A DNA stretch of 64,000 nucleotides from NCBI RefSeq assembly GCF_023740735.1, contig NZ_JAMRXH010000009.1, forward strand, positions 97,470 to 161,469, in the 5' to 3' direction. Made by a program: the position numbers and the translations under genes. The notes beneath the pieces are model-generated. The model was not told the origin of the DNA. It did not search any database and worked only from the letters and a program-made list of their open reading frames with translations. The stretch comes from Nocardia sp. CDC159. GTDB taxonomy: Bacteria > Actinomycetota > Actinomycetes > Mycobacteriales > Mycobacteriaceae. Shown in pieces: positions 1-9,557 of the stretch; within the stretch, counting starts at the first letter, position 1, and each line of letters opens with the position of its first letter.

Positions 1-2
1 CC

Positions 3-3000
3 CTTGCCACCGCAACCGCCCCGCCGGCGGGGTTCGGCGCACTGCTGGATGTGTCGGGTTTCGATCACGCCTTCTTCGGGATCTCGGCAACCGAGTCCGA
101 ACAGATGGATCCCCAGCAGCGGCTCGCGTTGGAGACCACCTGGGAGGCGTTGCGGGACGCCGGTATTGATCCGGTCGAGTTGGCGGGCACCGGCACGGGG
201 GTCTTCGTCGGCGCGTATGCGAACGACTGGATGCTGATCCGAGCCACGACACCGGAGTCGATGGATGCGTTCACCGGTCCCGGTAGCGCGCACAGCATGG
301 TGGCCAATCGGGTGTCGTACGCGCTCGATGTGCACGGCCCGAGCATGACCGTCGACACCGCCTGCTCGTCCGGGGCGACCGCGCTGTCCGCGGCCGTGCA
401 CGCGATACGCGCCGGACAGTGCGATACCGCCGTTGTCATCGGTGTGCATGTGGTGCTGTCGGATTTCGTGGATCGGCTCACGCGCTCGGTCCTGCCGTTC
501 TCCGCCGCCCGGCGATGCCGGTCGTTCGATGCCGAGGCCGATGGCATCGTCCGCGCGGAGGGCTGTATCGCGGTCGTCCTGCAGGGCGCTGCCGCGACCG
601 CGGGCGCCATGCCACCCAGGGGGCACATTCTGGGCGTCGGAATCAATCACGGTGGCCGGGCGAACGGGCTCACCGCACCAAATCCGGTCGCGCAGCAGCA
701 GGTCCTGCGCGCGGCGCTGGCCGATGCCGGGGTATCGGCGGCCGAGGTCGGTTACATCGAGGCACACGGCGCCGGCACGGCGCTCGGCGACCCGATTGAG
801 ATGATGGCGCTGCGGGAGGTGTACGGCGGCGGCGAGCGCGACGGTGCGATCGGCTCGCTCAAGGCCAACTTCGGTCACGCGGAGGCGGCTGCCGGGCTGC
901 TCGGGCTGGTCAAGGCCCTACTCGTCGCCGACTCGAAAATCGTTCCCGCACAACCGAATTTCGCCAACCTCAATCCCGATATCGAGCTGAGCGGAACCGG
1001 TCTGCGCATCGCGATCGAGCAGGGCACGCTCGCTTCCTCGGCCCCCTTGGCCGCCGTCAGTTCCTTCGGGTTCGGCGGAACCAACGTGCACGTGATCGTG
1101 GCGGGTCCGGACGATCCCAGGGTGACCGCGGATCGATCCCAAACCGTCACCGCCGCACCGGTTCTGCCGGACGCCCCGCTCGTGCTGCCGCTCGCCGCAG
1201 CCGATTTCGCGACGCTCGAGCAGCTGCGTATTCGATATCTGAAGTCCGTGACCGATACTCCGGCGGAGTGGCTGCGGGAGTTCTGCCGCAATGCCGCGGT
1301 CCGCGATGGTGATCGCCGGGCGCGGAGCGCGTGGGTCGCGCACGACCGCGCGGAGTTGATCGACGCGCTGCGCCGACCGCTTCCGGACGCGGCCGCGAGG
1401 CCGCCGGATGCCCGCCCCCTCGTGTTCGTGTACTCGGGTCAGGGGACGGCGTGGCCGACGATGGCGGCCGGTGTGTTCGACCATCCGGCGATAGCGCCGC
1501 GGGTCGCCGACTGGGATGCCGCGGTTCGCCGCCTGTGCGGCTGGTCCCTGATCGACGCGGCGACCTCGGCTGCCTCCGGCGTATTCGAATCCACGGTGAC
1601 ATCCCAAATCTGCACGGCCGCGGTGCAACTCGCGCTGACCGCGCTGCTGAGGCAGGCCGGGGCCGAGCCGGATGCGGTGATCGGCCACAGCATGGGAGAG
1701 GCGGTCGCGGCCGTGGCCGCCGGAGTCTTCGACGCATCCGATATGTTCGCCCTGCTCGCCGACCGAGGCCGGGTGATCGATGCGCGGGCCGGGGGCGGCG
1801 CGATGATCGCGGCGCGATGCACGCCCGAACAGGCCGCGCGCTGGATCGAGGACCGGACGGACGTCGCGATCGCCGCCGTCAATTCGCCGAACGCGGTGGT
1901 GTTCACCGGTATCCGAACCGCCATCGAATCGCTCTCGGCACGACTGCGCCGCGCCGGAGTACGGACCCGTGACCTGGGCGTCGGGTACGCGTTTCACGGC
2001 CCGCTGCTGGCCGACGCGCGGGTGCGGTGGAATCCGGACGCGGAGAAGGTATCGACGCTGCCCTTCTTCTCCACGGTCACCGGCGATCGGTATCGGCAGC
2101 GTTTCGACGCCGAGTATTGGACGCGCAATCTCCGCGAGCCCGTGCGGTTTTCCGATGCCGTCCGCGCCGTGCGAGCGGCATTGGGCGAGCAGGTCCTGTT
2201 CCTCGAGGTGGGACCGCACTCGGTGCTGGCAGGCGCGCTCACCGAGACACTCGGTGAATCGACGGCGAGCGGATCGACCGTGGTGTCGACGATGATCCGA
2301 GGTCGCCCGTTCCCGGAGGCGATGGCCGATTCGATGGCCGGTCTGCACGATGCGGGCGTGTCCCTCGACTGGCCCCGAATCATCGGATCGCCGACCCGGC
2401 GACTGCCGCTGCCGTCGTATCCCTGGGCCAGGCGCGCGAGCCGGCCCGAAACACCGCACGATCACCAGGCTTTCGACGCATCGCCCCGAACGGCGGCCCG
2501 ACCCTCGCGGCGAGACGTGGCCGAGCTCCTCTGCGCGGAGCTGAACCAGGTGCTCGGGCCGCATACGACGGTGACCGCGGCGACGCCGCTGTGGGAGCTG
2601 GACATCGAGTCGCTGCACATCGTGCGGATCAGGGCGCGGATGAGTGCGCGACTCGGGATCGACGTCCGGTTGTCGGTGCTGTTGTCGGGCACGACCGTCG
2701 ACGCCATCGCGGAAGCCGTGCTCGCCGAGTTGCCCGAAGTCGCGCCCGCGCAGATGCGGGACGATACCACTACCGCAGCGGCACAAACTGTTTCGGAACG
2801 GCGCGGCTTCGCCGAGCATATGAATTCGCATCTGGCGCGGATTCTGACCGCACTGAAAATGGACCGGGAGTACGTCCGCGGTGCGGGGACCGTGTTGACC
2901 GATGCCCAGGGCCGAACGTGTCTGGACTTCGCCGGTGCCTACGGGGCATTGCCGTTCGGCCATGGCCCGGAACGGATCTGGGACGCGGTCCGTGCGGTGG

Positions 3001-5336
3001 AACGCTCGGGCGAGGCCATCTTCGCGCAGCCGTCGGTACTCACCGCGGCGGGCACGCTGGCGGAGCGCCTGGCGGCGGTGGCACCCCCGGGGCTGACCCG
3101 GGTCACCTTCGTCAACAGCGGCGCCGAGGCGATCGAGGCCGCTGTCAAGATCGCGCGGTCCGCGACCGGCCGCCTCGGAGTGCTCAGTACGGCCAACGGT
3201 TTTCACGGTAAGACCCTGGGCGCGCTGTCGGCGACCGGGCGCGACACGTATCAGCTCGGTTTCGGGGCACCGGCCAACGGATTCGAACGCATTCGGTACG
3301 GCGATGCGGCGGCGCTGCGCGAAACCCTGCGCGCGCGGCCGGATCACTTCGCGGTCTTCCTGGTGGAACCGATTCAGGGCGAGGGTGGAGTGATCGTCCC
3401 GCCGCCGTCCTACCTGACCGAAATCCGCGCCATTTGCGACGAATTCGGGGTACTGCTGGCGCTCGACGAGGTACAGACCGGATTGGGCCGGACGGGCCGC
3501 CTGTTCGCGGCCGAGCACGAGGGCGTCGTCCCGGACATCATGACGCTGGCCAAGGCGCTCGGCGGTGGAATCGTGCCCATCGGGGCCGTCCTCACCAAAC
3601 CCGAACACATCACCGAGAACTTCGCGCTCCGGCACACCTCGACATTCGCCGGTAACGCATTGGCGGCCCGGGTCGGTATCGCCGTACTCGAGGAGCTGAC
3701 TCGACACGACCGAGCGCTGGTGCGAGCCGCCGTCGAACGAGGTGACTGGCTGCTCACCGAGCTGCGCAGGCTGCGGCGGCGCTTCCCCGCTCTCGTCGTC
3801 GACGTGCGGGGTCGCGGTCTGCTGCTGGGTGTGGAGCTCACCAGTGACGTCAACTATGCTGGCTTCCAGGGATTGCTCGGATCGGTTGCCCGCCAGGAGA
3901 ACCTGGCCATGATGATCTGCTCGTACCTGCTCGACGTCGAACACATTCGGCTCGCTCCCACCCTGTTCGGTACCACCGTTCTGCGGGTCGAGCCCCCGCT
4001 GACCGTGACGGCCCAGGAATGCGAGCGCTTCGTACTGGGTCTGGAACGTGCCTTGGCCCTGGCGGCCGCGGGCGATTTCGATGGGCTCCTGGGTCACCTG
4101 GCCGGTCGTACCCGGGACCGGTCGGCCGCACCGGTCGCGGCCCCCCGGCCCGCACGGCCTCCGCTGATCGCCCCGGCCGCGGGCGATCGCCGGTTCGGTT
4201 TCGTCGCGCACCCGCTCGATCTACGGCGGTTCGAGGACTTCGATCCCGCGCTCGCCGGGTACAGCCACGCACAGCGGCGGGAGCTGCTGGATCGCTTGGC
4301 GCGGGCCGGTTCCGTGCTCAATCCGGTGCCGTTCGTGGTGGGCAGCGGCCGCATACGGTCCGCCACCGGCACTTCGGCGTACGGCGAATTGATCGGATTG
4401 CCGTACACCGCAAGGGATTTGCTCGACCTCCCCCGCGCGGCCGCGCTCCGCTACGTCCGTGAGGCGATCGAGCTGGGCGTCGAGCGCGGCGCCGAGCTGA
4501 TCGGGCTGGGCGCCTACTCGTCGATCGTCACCGCCAACGGTGTCGATCTCGGAACCACGACCGTGCCGATCACCACCGGCAATGGCTTCACCGCGGCCGC
4601 GTCGGTGGCGGCGATCCGGTCGTACTATCGGGCCCGCGGAAGATCGCTGGCCGACAGCCGAGTGGCGATCATCGGCGCTGGCGGAGCGATCGGTCGTGCG
4701 ATCGCCCGGCAGCTCGCCCCCGACGTGGGTTCGATGGTGCTGAGCGGGCGGCGTGGAACGGCGGCGCCGGACGGCCCGCTCGGCGCGGTGGCCGCGGAGA
4801 TCGCGGCCGTTGCGCGCTCCGGGGCCGGTATGTTGGCCGCCGCGGTGCGGAGCCGAGGCCCGAATGTCGCGCTGCCCGAGGGCATCCTGCGCCTGGGTGA
4901 CAATCCGGCGGCCGATATCGCCGGGGCCGATATCGTCGTGGCCGCGACGTCGGCGCCGCAACCCCTGGTCGCCGCATCCGATTTCGCGCCCCATGCCGTG
5001 GTATGCGATGTGGCTCAGCCCCCGAACGTGCCTGCCGACGTGGCGACCCTGCGGCCGGACGTCACCGTCTTCGACGGCGGCATCGTGCGATACCCGCCCG
5101 GCTCCGATTTCGACCTGCGCTACGGGCTGCCTCCCGGACTGACCTATGCGTGCATGGCCGAGACGATGCTGCTCGCCCTGTCCGGCGACAGCGATCCGGC
5201 CAGTGTCGGGAATCGGTTGTCGGACAAGCATATTCGGCTGCTCGGTGAACTGGCCGCGGCGCACGGTTTCGAGCTGGCCGAGGCTCGGATGTGGCGCTCA
5301 CCGGATCTCGACCTCGTCGGAGACCACCATGACTAG
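3..5336 (+). CDS. Hybrid megasynthase, 5'-truncated by window: KS-AT-ACP-class III aminotransferase-acyl-ACP reductase
   Basis: The frame is open from base 3, so the true start lies upstream; residues here count from base 3. KS: active Cys at 363-365 in DTACSS, with later EAHGAGT and NFGHAEAA histidines, so the C-H-H triad is intact. AT: GHSMGE (Ser at 1689-1691), then a YAFHGP motif that is AFH-like but not a clean malonyl or methylmalonyl signature. There is no KR, DH or ER. ACP: DIESL, serine at 2610-2612. Next comes a class III PLP aminotransferase with FVNSGAEA, LDEVQTG and lysine at 3552-3554 (AKALGGG). The last ~385 residues resemble cyanobacterial acyl-ACP reductase (AAR): RFGFVAHPL start, Rossmann GAGGAIGRA, and YACMAETM with Cys at 5151-5153 matching the AAR catalytic cysteine. 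Inference: a fatty acyl chain is extended once, aminated, and released by reduction to an aldehyde. The order of amination and reduction is open. It heads a coupled operon through 11786. Confidence 0.9.
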   Translation, partial: LATATAPPAGFGALLDVSGFDHAFFGISATESEQMDPQQRLALETTWEALRDAGIDPVELAGTGTGVFVGAYANDWMLIRATTPESMDAFTGPGSAHSMVANRVSYALDVHGPSMTVDTACSSGATALSAAVHAIRAGQCDTAVVIGVHVVLSDFVDRLTRSVLPFSAARRCRSFDAEADGIVRAEGCIAVVLQGAAATAGAMPPRGHILGVGINHGGRANGLTAPNPVAQQQVLRAALADAGVSAAEVGYIEAHGAGTALGDPIEMMALREVYGGGERDGAIGSLKANFGHAEAAAGLLGLVKALLVADSKIVPAQPNFANLNPDIELSGTGLRIAIEQGTLASSAPLAAVSSFGFGGTNVHVIVAGPDDPRVTADRSQTVTAAPVLPDAPLVLPLAAADFATLEQLRIRYLKSVTDTPAEWLREFCRNAAVRDGDRRARSAWVAHDRAELIDALRRPLPDAAARPPDARPLVFVYSGQGTAWPTMAAGVFDHPAIAPRVADWDAAVRRLCGWSLIDAATSAASGVFESTVTSQICTAAVQLALTALLRQAGAEPDAVIGHSMGEAVAAVAAGVFDASDMFALLADRGRVIDARAGGGAMIAARCTPEQAARWIEDRTDVAIAAVNSPNAVVFTGIRTAIESLSARLRRAGVRTRDLGVGYAFHGPLLADARVRWNPDAEKVSTLPFFSTVTGDRYRQRFDAEYWTRNLREPVRFSDAVRAVRAALGEQVLFLEVGPHSVLAGALTETLGESTASGSTVVSTMIRGRPFPEAMADSMAGLHDAGVSLDWPRIIGSPTRRLPLPSYPWARRASRPETPHDHQAFDASPRTAARPSRRDVAELLCAELNQVLGPHTTVTAATPLWELDIESLHIVRIRARMSARLGIDVRLSVLLSGTTVDAIAEAVLAELPEVAPAQMRDDTTTAAAQTVSERRGFAEHMNSHLARILTALKMDREYVRGAGTVLTDAQGRTCLDFAGAYGALPFGHGPERIWDAVRAVERSGEAIFAQPSVLTAAGTLAERLAAVAPPGLTRVTFVNSGAEAIEAAVKIARSATGRLGVLSTANGFHGKTLGALSATGRDTYQLGFGAPANGFERIRYGDAAALRETLRARPDHFAVFLVEPIQGEGGVIVPPPSYLTEIRAICDEFGVLLALDEVQTGLGRTGRLFAAEHEGVVPDIMTLAKALGGGIVPIGAVLTKPEHITENFALRHTSTFAGNALAARVGIAVLEELTRHDRALVRAAVERGDWLLTELRRLRRRFPALVVDVRGRGLLLGVELTSDVNYAGFQGLLGSVARQENLAMMICSYLLDVEHIRLAPTLFGTTVLRVEPPLTVTAQECERFVLGLERALALAAAGDFDGLLGHLAGRTRDRSAAPVAAPRPARPPLIAPAAGDRRFGFVAHPLDLRRFEDFDPALAGYSHAQRRELLDRLARAGSVLNPVPFVVGSGRIRSATGTSAYGELIGLPYTARDLLDLPRAAALRYVREAIELGVERGAELIGLGAYSSIVTANGVDLGTTTVPITTGNGFTAAASVAAIRSYYRARGRSLADSRVAIIGAGGAIGRAIARQLAPDVGSMVLSGRRGTAAPDGPLGAVAAEIAAVARSGAGMLAAAVRSRGPNVALPEGILRLGDNPAADIAGADIVVAATSAPQPLVAASDFAPHAVVCDVAQPPNVPADVATLRPDVTVFDGGIVRYPPGSDFDLRYGLPPGLTYACMAETMLLALSGDSDPASVGNRLSDKHIRLLGELAAAHGFELAEARMWRSPDLDLVGDHHD

Positions 5337-6423
5337 CACCCCACAGCAGCGGGCGGCGGCCGCACCCCGGTTCTCCGTCGCCGAGGCGAAGGCCGCGGTC
5401 CGGGACCTGGCGACTCCCGACCTGCGGCGATATTGGGCCGATCTGGTGATCGCGGCCGGGCTGGGTTGGGCGTCGTTCGCCGGGGCGCTGCTGATCGGCC
5501 GGATCACCGTCGTATCGCTGGCGCTCTACGCGGTGGCGGTGCTGCTGCTGTACCGCGCCGCGGTATTCATTCACGAGCTCGCGCATTTCGGAAAGCGGGC
5601 GAATTTCCGCTGGTTCCGGCGGATCTGGAATCTGACGGTCGGCTTCCCACTGCTGACCCCGTCGTTCCTGTACGAGAGGCATTCCGACCATCACTCCAAA
5701 CGGTTCTATGCGACCGGGCAGGACGGCGAGTACCTGGCATTCGCGCGAATGTCCCCCTGGCAGATGGTGGCCATGCCCGCCGCGGGTATCGTCGCGCCGC
5801 TGTTCGGCCCGTGGCGCTTCGGTGTGCTCGCCCCGATCTCGTGGTGTGTGCCGCGAGCCCGCGACTACGTCTACGCGCGGATGTCGACATTGAAGATCGA
5901 TCTCGATCATCGGGGCAGGCCGCCACGGCCCGGGGCGCAACGGCGCGCCTGGCTGGTGCAGGAGATCTGTGCGACGCTGCTGGTCTGGGGCGTCACGGCG
6001 GGTGTGATCACCGGCACGCTGCCCGTCGCGCTGGTGCTGTGGTGGGCCGCCTTGGTCGGGGGGATCGTCGTCGTCAACTCGATGCGGTTGCTCGGGGCCC
6101 ATCGCTATCTGGCCGGGGACGACGGCGAACTGTCTGTGATCGGGCAGATGCTGGACACCGTCAACTATCCCCGTTCGCGAATTGCCGGGATGCTGTGGGG
6201 CCCACTGGGATTACGGTTGCATGCGCTGCACCACCTGCTGCCGCACCTGCCGTACCACGCACTACCCGAGGCGCATGAGCGGCTCGTCGCCGCGCTGCCC
6301 GCCGACAGCGCCTACCGCCTCACCGAAAGCAGGGGATTGGTGAGTTCGATTCGTCGGTTGTGGCGACATGCCCGTGACTCCCGCTCGGCGCGGCACGCAC
6401 TGGAGAGGGGAGACAGATCATGA
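5329..6423 (+). CDS. Membrane fatty-acid desaturase / hydroxylase family protein
   Basis: A 364-residue di-iron membrane enzyme of the fatty-acid desaturase superfamily. The three histidine boxes are visible: HELAH near residue 82, HSDHH near residue 118 and HALHH near residue 298, the last followed by further histidines (LPHLPYH). Hydrophobic segments flank boxes one and three (about residues 40-80 and 220-260). I chose the ATG that overlaps the megasynthase stop by 8 bp, because longer in-frame starts would run far back into that gene. The tight overlap implies translational coupling, so it probably acts on the same acyl chain, introducing a double bond or hydroxyl. Substrate and position cannot be told from sequence; a sphingolipid- or carotenoid-type hydroxylase of this superfamily remains possible. 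Confidence 0.87.
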   Translation: MTSTPQQRAAAAPRFSVAEAKAAVRDLATPDLRRYWADLVIAAGLGWASFAGALLIGRITVVSLALYAVAVLLLYRAAVFIHELAHFGKRANFRWFRRIWNLTVGFPLLTPSFLYERHSDHHSKRFYATGQDGEYLAFARMSPWQMVAMPAAGIVAPLFGPWRFGVLAPISWCVPRARDYVYARMSTLKIDLDHRGRPPRPGAQRRAWLVQEICATLLVWGVTAGVITGTLPVALVLWWAALVGGIVVVNSMRLLGAHRYLAGDDGELSVIGQMLDTVNYPRSRIAGMLWGPLGLRLHALHHLLPHLPYHALPEAHERLVAALPADSAYRLTESRGLVSSIRRLWRHARDSRSARHALERGDRS

Positions 6424-7796
6424 CCGTCGACGACTCGACGCTCTCGACCGCACCGGCTCCGCCGCGATCGCGAACGGTGCTGCCGCTGTCGGATGCCATC
6501 CGGTTCCGCGACGATCCGCTGGCCTTCATGACCGAGTTCGGTCAGGCCTATGGTGAGGTGGCCGAATTCCGGATCGGCGCCAAGCCCGCGGTGCTGGTCA
6601 GCGGTGCGCGGCAGATCAGGGACGTGCTGGCGGCCAAGGCCGGGGATTTCGACAAGGGTGACCTGCAACGCAATGCGGTCACACCGGTGCTCGGGCGAGG
6701 TCTGCTGATCTCCGAGGGCAGGCTGCACGATGTTCAGCGCAAAATGGTGGCGCCGCTGTTCGCGGCGCGGCGCCTGGGCCCGCATATCGATCGCATCGGC
6801 GGGGTGATCGCTCGGCACCTGGACGAATGGGAATCACTGGGCCGCTTCGAGCTGATCGAGCGGGTGCACCGGATCACCCACGATGCGATCGCGGAACTGC
6901 TGATCGGTGGTCCGACCGGCGACGAGGACCGGCTGGCCGCCGGGGTCACCAGGGTCTTCGACTGGGAGATGAAGCGGCTGTTCAGTGTTGCCGCGCCGCC
7001 GCTGTGGCTGCCGACGCCCAACAATCGCCGGTTGCGCGCGGACCTGGCCGACATACGCGGCAAGGTACGCGATTTCATCGCGGAGCGCCGGGGTCGCGGC
7101 ACCCCCGACGACCTCGTCACCGCGCTGCTGCTCGCCCGGGACGACGACGGCCGACCGATGTCCGACGAGCAACTCGTCGACGAGGTGATCAACCTCTGGG
7201 GCACCTCGTACGAGACGAATGCCGATGGGCAGTTCTGGGCCGCGTATTCGATGTGGCGACATCCGGAGATCGCCGAGCGAGTGCGCGCGGAGGCCGAGGC
7301 CGTCTGCGCCGACCGGCCGCCGGGCATCGCCGACCTCGCGCGGCTGCCCTATGCCGCGCAGGTGTTCAAGGAGGCCGTCCGGCTGTATCCGCCGAGCGCG
7401 CTGCTACTACGGGAGGCGGTCCGCGACACCGAGATCGGCGGCTATCGGATCAAAAGAGGTTCGTTGATGTTATTGGCGATCTTCGCCATGCACAGATCCC
7501 CGCGATACTACGAGGATCCCTTGGAATTTCGGCCCGAAAGATTCGACCCGGCCCTCGAGAAGTCCCGTGACCGATACGCCTACCTGCCGTTCGGCGCCGG
7601 TCGGCATGTATGCCTCGGATCGTCGCTGGCGGTCATGCAGGGGCAGATGTTCACGGCGCTGCTGGCTTCGCGGGGTCGGCTGGAGTTCCACGTCGACGGT
7701 CCGGTGCACCCGCAACTGCTGATCAATCTGCGCCCGCGGGGATCGACGGTGTGTACCTATGGCCGCCGCGTCGTGACGAAGGCAGTGCCGCGATGA
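6420..7796 (+). CDS. Cytochrome P450 of the lipid biosynthetic operon
   Basis: A 458-residue P450. The heme-ligand loop reads FGAGRHVCLG with Cys398 (bases 7611-7613) and the K-helix ExxR is EAVR in FKEAVRLYPP. The I-helix reads GTSYETNA: the usual A-G-x-D/E-T is replaced by T-S-Y-E-T, so the conserved glycine is lost while the acid-threonine pair is kept. The start overlaps the desaturase stop (ATGA), and its own stop overlaps the next gene in the same way. Inferred role: oxidation of the polyketide/fatty chain, or further oxidation at the desaturated site. The family is certain; substrate and regiochemistry are not. A partner ferredoxin is not seen nearby. Confidence 0.92.
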   Translation: MTVDDSTLSTAPAPPRSRTVLPLSDAIRFRDDPLAFMTEFGQAYGEVAEFRIGAKPAVLVSGARQIRDVLAAKAGDFDKGDLQRNAVTPVLGRGLLISEGRLHDVQRKMVAPLFAARRLGPHIDRIGGVIARHLDEWESLGRFELIERVHRITHDAIAELLIGGPTGDEDRLAAGVTRVFDWEMKRLFSVAAPPLWLPTPNNRRLRADLADIRGKVRDFIAERRGRGTPDDLVTALLLARDDDGRPMSDEQLVDEVINLWGTSYETNADGQFWAAYSMWRHPEIAERVRAEAEAVCADRPPGIADLARLPYAAQVFKEAVRLYPPSALLLREAVRDTEIGGYRIKRGSLMLLAIFAMHRSPRYYEDPLEFRPERFDPALEKSRDRYAYLPFGAGRHVCLGSSLAVMQGQMFTALLASRGRLEFHVDGPVHPQLLINLRPRGSTVCTYGRRVVTKAVPR

Positions 7797-9544
7797 CGGC
7801 GACGATGCCGCCGATGGCCACCCTCGCCGCCGCCGTCCGATGGCACAGCGACCAGACGCCGGATCTACCGGCCGTCACCGATCTCAGGTTCCGCGGCACG
7901 ATTCGTCTCGAAACCAGTCTGAGCTACCGGGAACTCGATCATCGCGCAGACGCCTTGGCGGCGAGACTCATCGCCGTCACCGCGCCCGGCGATCGGGTCA
8001 CGGTGATGTGCGATCACGGAGTGGATTACGCCGTCGCCTTTCTGGGGTGTCTGTACGCGCAACGCGTTGCGGTGCCGTTGTTTCCGGCGGATCGGCCCAG
8101 CCGCGCGGCTCGGCTGCATGCCGTGCTCCGCGATGCGGCTCCGGCCGCGTCGCTGCTGAGTCCCCAGGATCTCGCCACCGGCACCGCGATGGCCGACCGG
8201 CTCGGCGTCCTGATCCGGGTGGACGGCGGAAAACCCACCGCCGCGGCGGATTCCCGGATCGATCGCATGCCGGATCCGGACGCCCTCGCCTATCTCCAGT
8301 ACACGTCCGGCTCGACCCGTACCCCGGCGGGCGTCATGGTGACCGGCCGGAATATAGTGGCCCACTTCGAGCAGCTCCTGACCGTCTATCCGGTGGTGTC
8401 GGAGCGGCCGATGGTGAATTGGCTGCCGCTGTTTCACGATATGGGGCTGATCTTCTCGCTGTGTCTGCCGCTGTATGCCGGTACCCACGCGGTGACGATG
8501 GCCCCCACCGAATTCGTCAAGCGTCCGGCACGCTGGCCGCAGGCGCTGTCGGACTATCGCGCCGGTGCCACGGCGAGCCCGAACTTCGGCCTGGACATGG
8601 CCGTTCGGGACACGTCCCCGGACGAGCGGTCCCGGCTGGATCTGTCCACCGTCCGGGTGCTCATGAACGGTTCCGAACCGATCCGCCCGGCGTCGCTGCG
8701 CGCGTTCACGGCGGCCTTCGCCGCATCGCGTTTCGATCCGGCGGCTCATTCCGGCGCGTACGGACTGGCCGAGGCGACGTTGGTGGTCACAGCGAACGCC
8801 GAGGGGCGCGGCACGACGACGATCCGGGCCGATCGAGAGGCGCTGGCACAGGGGCGGGTGGTGCCGGTCGGCCGCGCGTCCGGTGCGGCGGTGGAGGTGG
8901 TCGGCTGCGGGACCGCGGTGGGGCAGAGTGTCGCGATCGTCGATCCCGAGACCCGCCAGCCGTGCGGGGAAAGGCAGGTGGGGGAGGTGTGGGTCGCCGG
9001 TCCCAATGTGTGCTCCGGGTACCACGGGCGACCGGAGAGCACCGCGGAGGTGTTTCGGGCGCAGCGGGCAGACCATCCTTCGGATTGGCTGCGTACCGGT
9101 GATCTGGGCTTCCTGATGGACGCCGATCTGTTCGTCGTCGCCCGGCTGAAGGATCTGATCATCATCGACGGCAGAAACATCTATCCGGCCGATATCGAGG
9201 CCACCGTCATTGAGTCGGTTCCCCAGTTCCGGCCGGGCCATGTCGTCGCATTCTCGATCGACCGGGCATCGGGCGAACGCGTCGTGATCGCCGGTGAACT
9301 CGACCGGAACACCCCACCCTCGGTGCGGCTGCCCGATCTCGCGCGGCGCGTGCGCACGATCGTCGCGAATCACTACGAGACGATGCCGGTCGACGTATTG
9401 TTCATCGAGCATGGGGGACTTCCGAAGACGACCAGCGGCAAGCTGCAGCGCAGCGCCACCGCCGACCGGTATCGGGCGGGTTCGCTGGCGGTGTTGCCGA
9501 TGGACAGCGATGGACGAGCGATCGTGCCGACCGTCGTTCGGTGA
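7793..9544 (+). CDS. Fatty acyl-AMP ligase (FAAL)
   Basis: A 583-residue adenylate-forming enzyme of the FAAL group, which makes acyl-adenylates for transfer to a carrier protein rather than to CoA. Visible motifs: QYTSGSTRTPAG (ATP loop), WLPLFHDMGL (a FAAL hallmark), RTGDLG, and RLKDLIIIDGRNIYPADIE. The catalytic lysine near residue 550 lies in KTTSGKLQR. Length is normal for FAALs. I chose the ATG at 7793 because it forms an ATGA overlap with the P450 stop; a longer in-frame reading would sit inside the P450 gene. In this operon it most plausibly activates the starter fatty acid and loads an ACP of the megasynthase, as FAAL/PKS pairs do in mycobacterial lipid pathways. The acceptor ACP may lie upstream of the window. 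Confidence 0.92.
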   Translation: MTATMPPMATLAAAVRWHSDQTPDLPAVTDLRFRGTIRLETSLSYRELDHRADALAARLIAVTAPGDRVTVMCDHGVDYAVAFLGCLYAQRVAVPLFPADRPSRAARLHAVLRDAAPAASLLSPQDLATGTAMADRLGVLIRVDGGKPTAAADSRIDRMPDPDALAYLQYTSGSTRTPAGVMVTGRNIVAHFEQLLTVYPVVSERPMVNWLPLFHDMGLIFSLCLPLYAGTHAVTMAPTEFVKRPARWPQALSDYRAGATASPNFGLDMAVRDTSPDERSRLDLSTVRVLMNGSEPIRPASLRAFTAAFAASRFDPAAHSGAYGLAEATLVVTANAEGRGTTTIRADREALAQGRVVPVGRASGAAVEVVGCGTAVGQSVAIVDPETRQPCGERQVGEVWVAGPNVCSGYHGRPESTAEVFRAQRADHPSDWLRTGDLGFLMDADLFVVARLKDLIIIDGRNIYPADIEATVIESVPQFRPGHVVAFSIDRASGERVVIAGELDRNTPPSVRLPDLARRVRTIVANHYETMPVDVLFIEHGGLPKTTSGKLQRSATADRYRAGSLAVLPMDSDGRAIVPTVVR

Positions 9545-9557
9545 GAGGACGTGACCG

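Noticed and set aside
2290..2560. A hidden ketoreductase or dehydratase between AT and ACP
   Set aside because: Only about 80 residues of linker separate AT and ACP; there is no Rossmann glycine motif or DH histidine motif.
918..4211. 1097-codon open frame on the minus strand opposite the megasynthase
   Set aside because: It is antisense to well-supported KS/AT/aminotransferase motifs, rich in R/G/H/Q, and has no recognisable domains.
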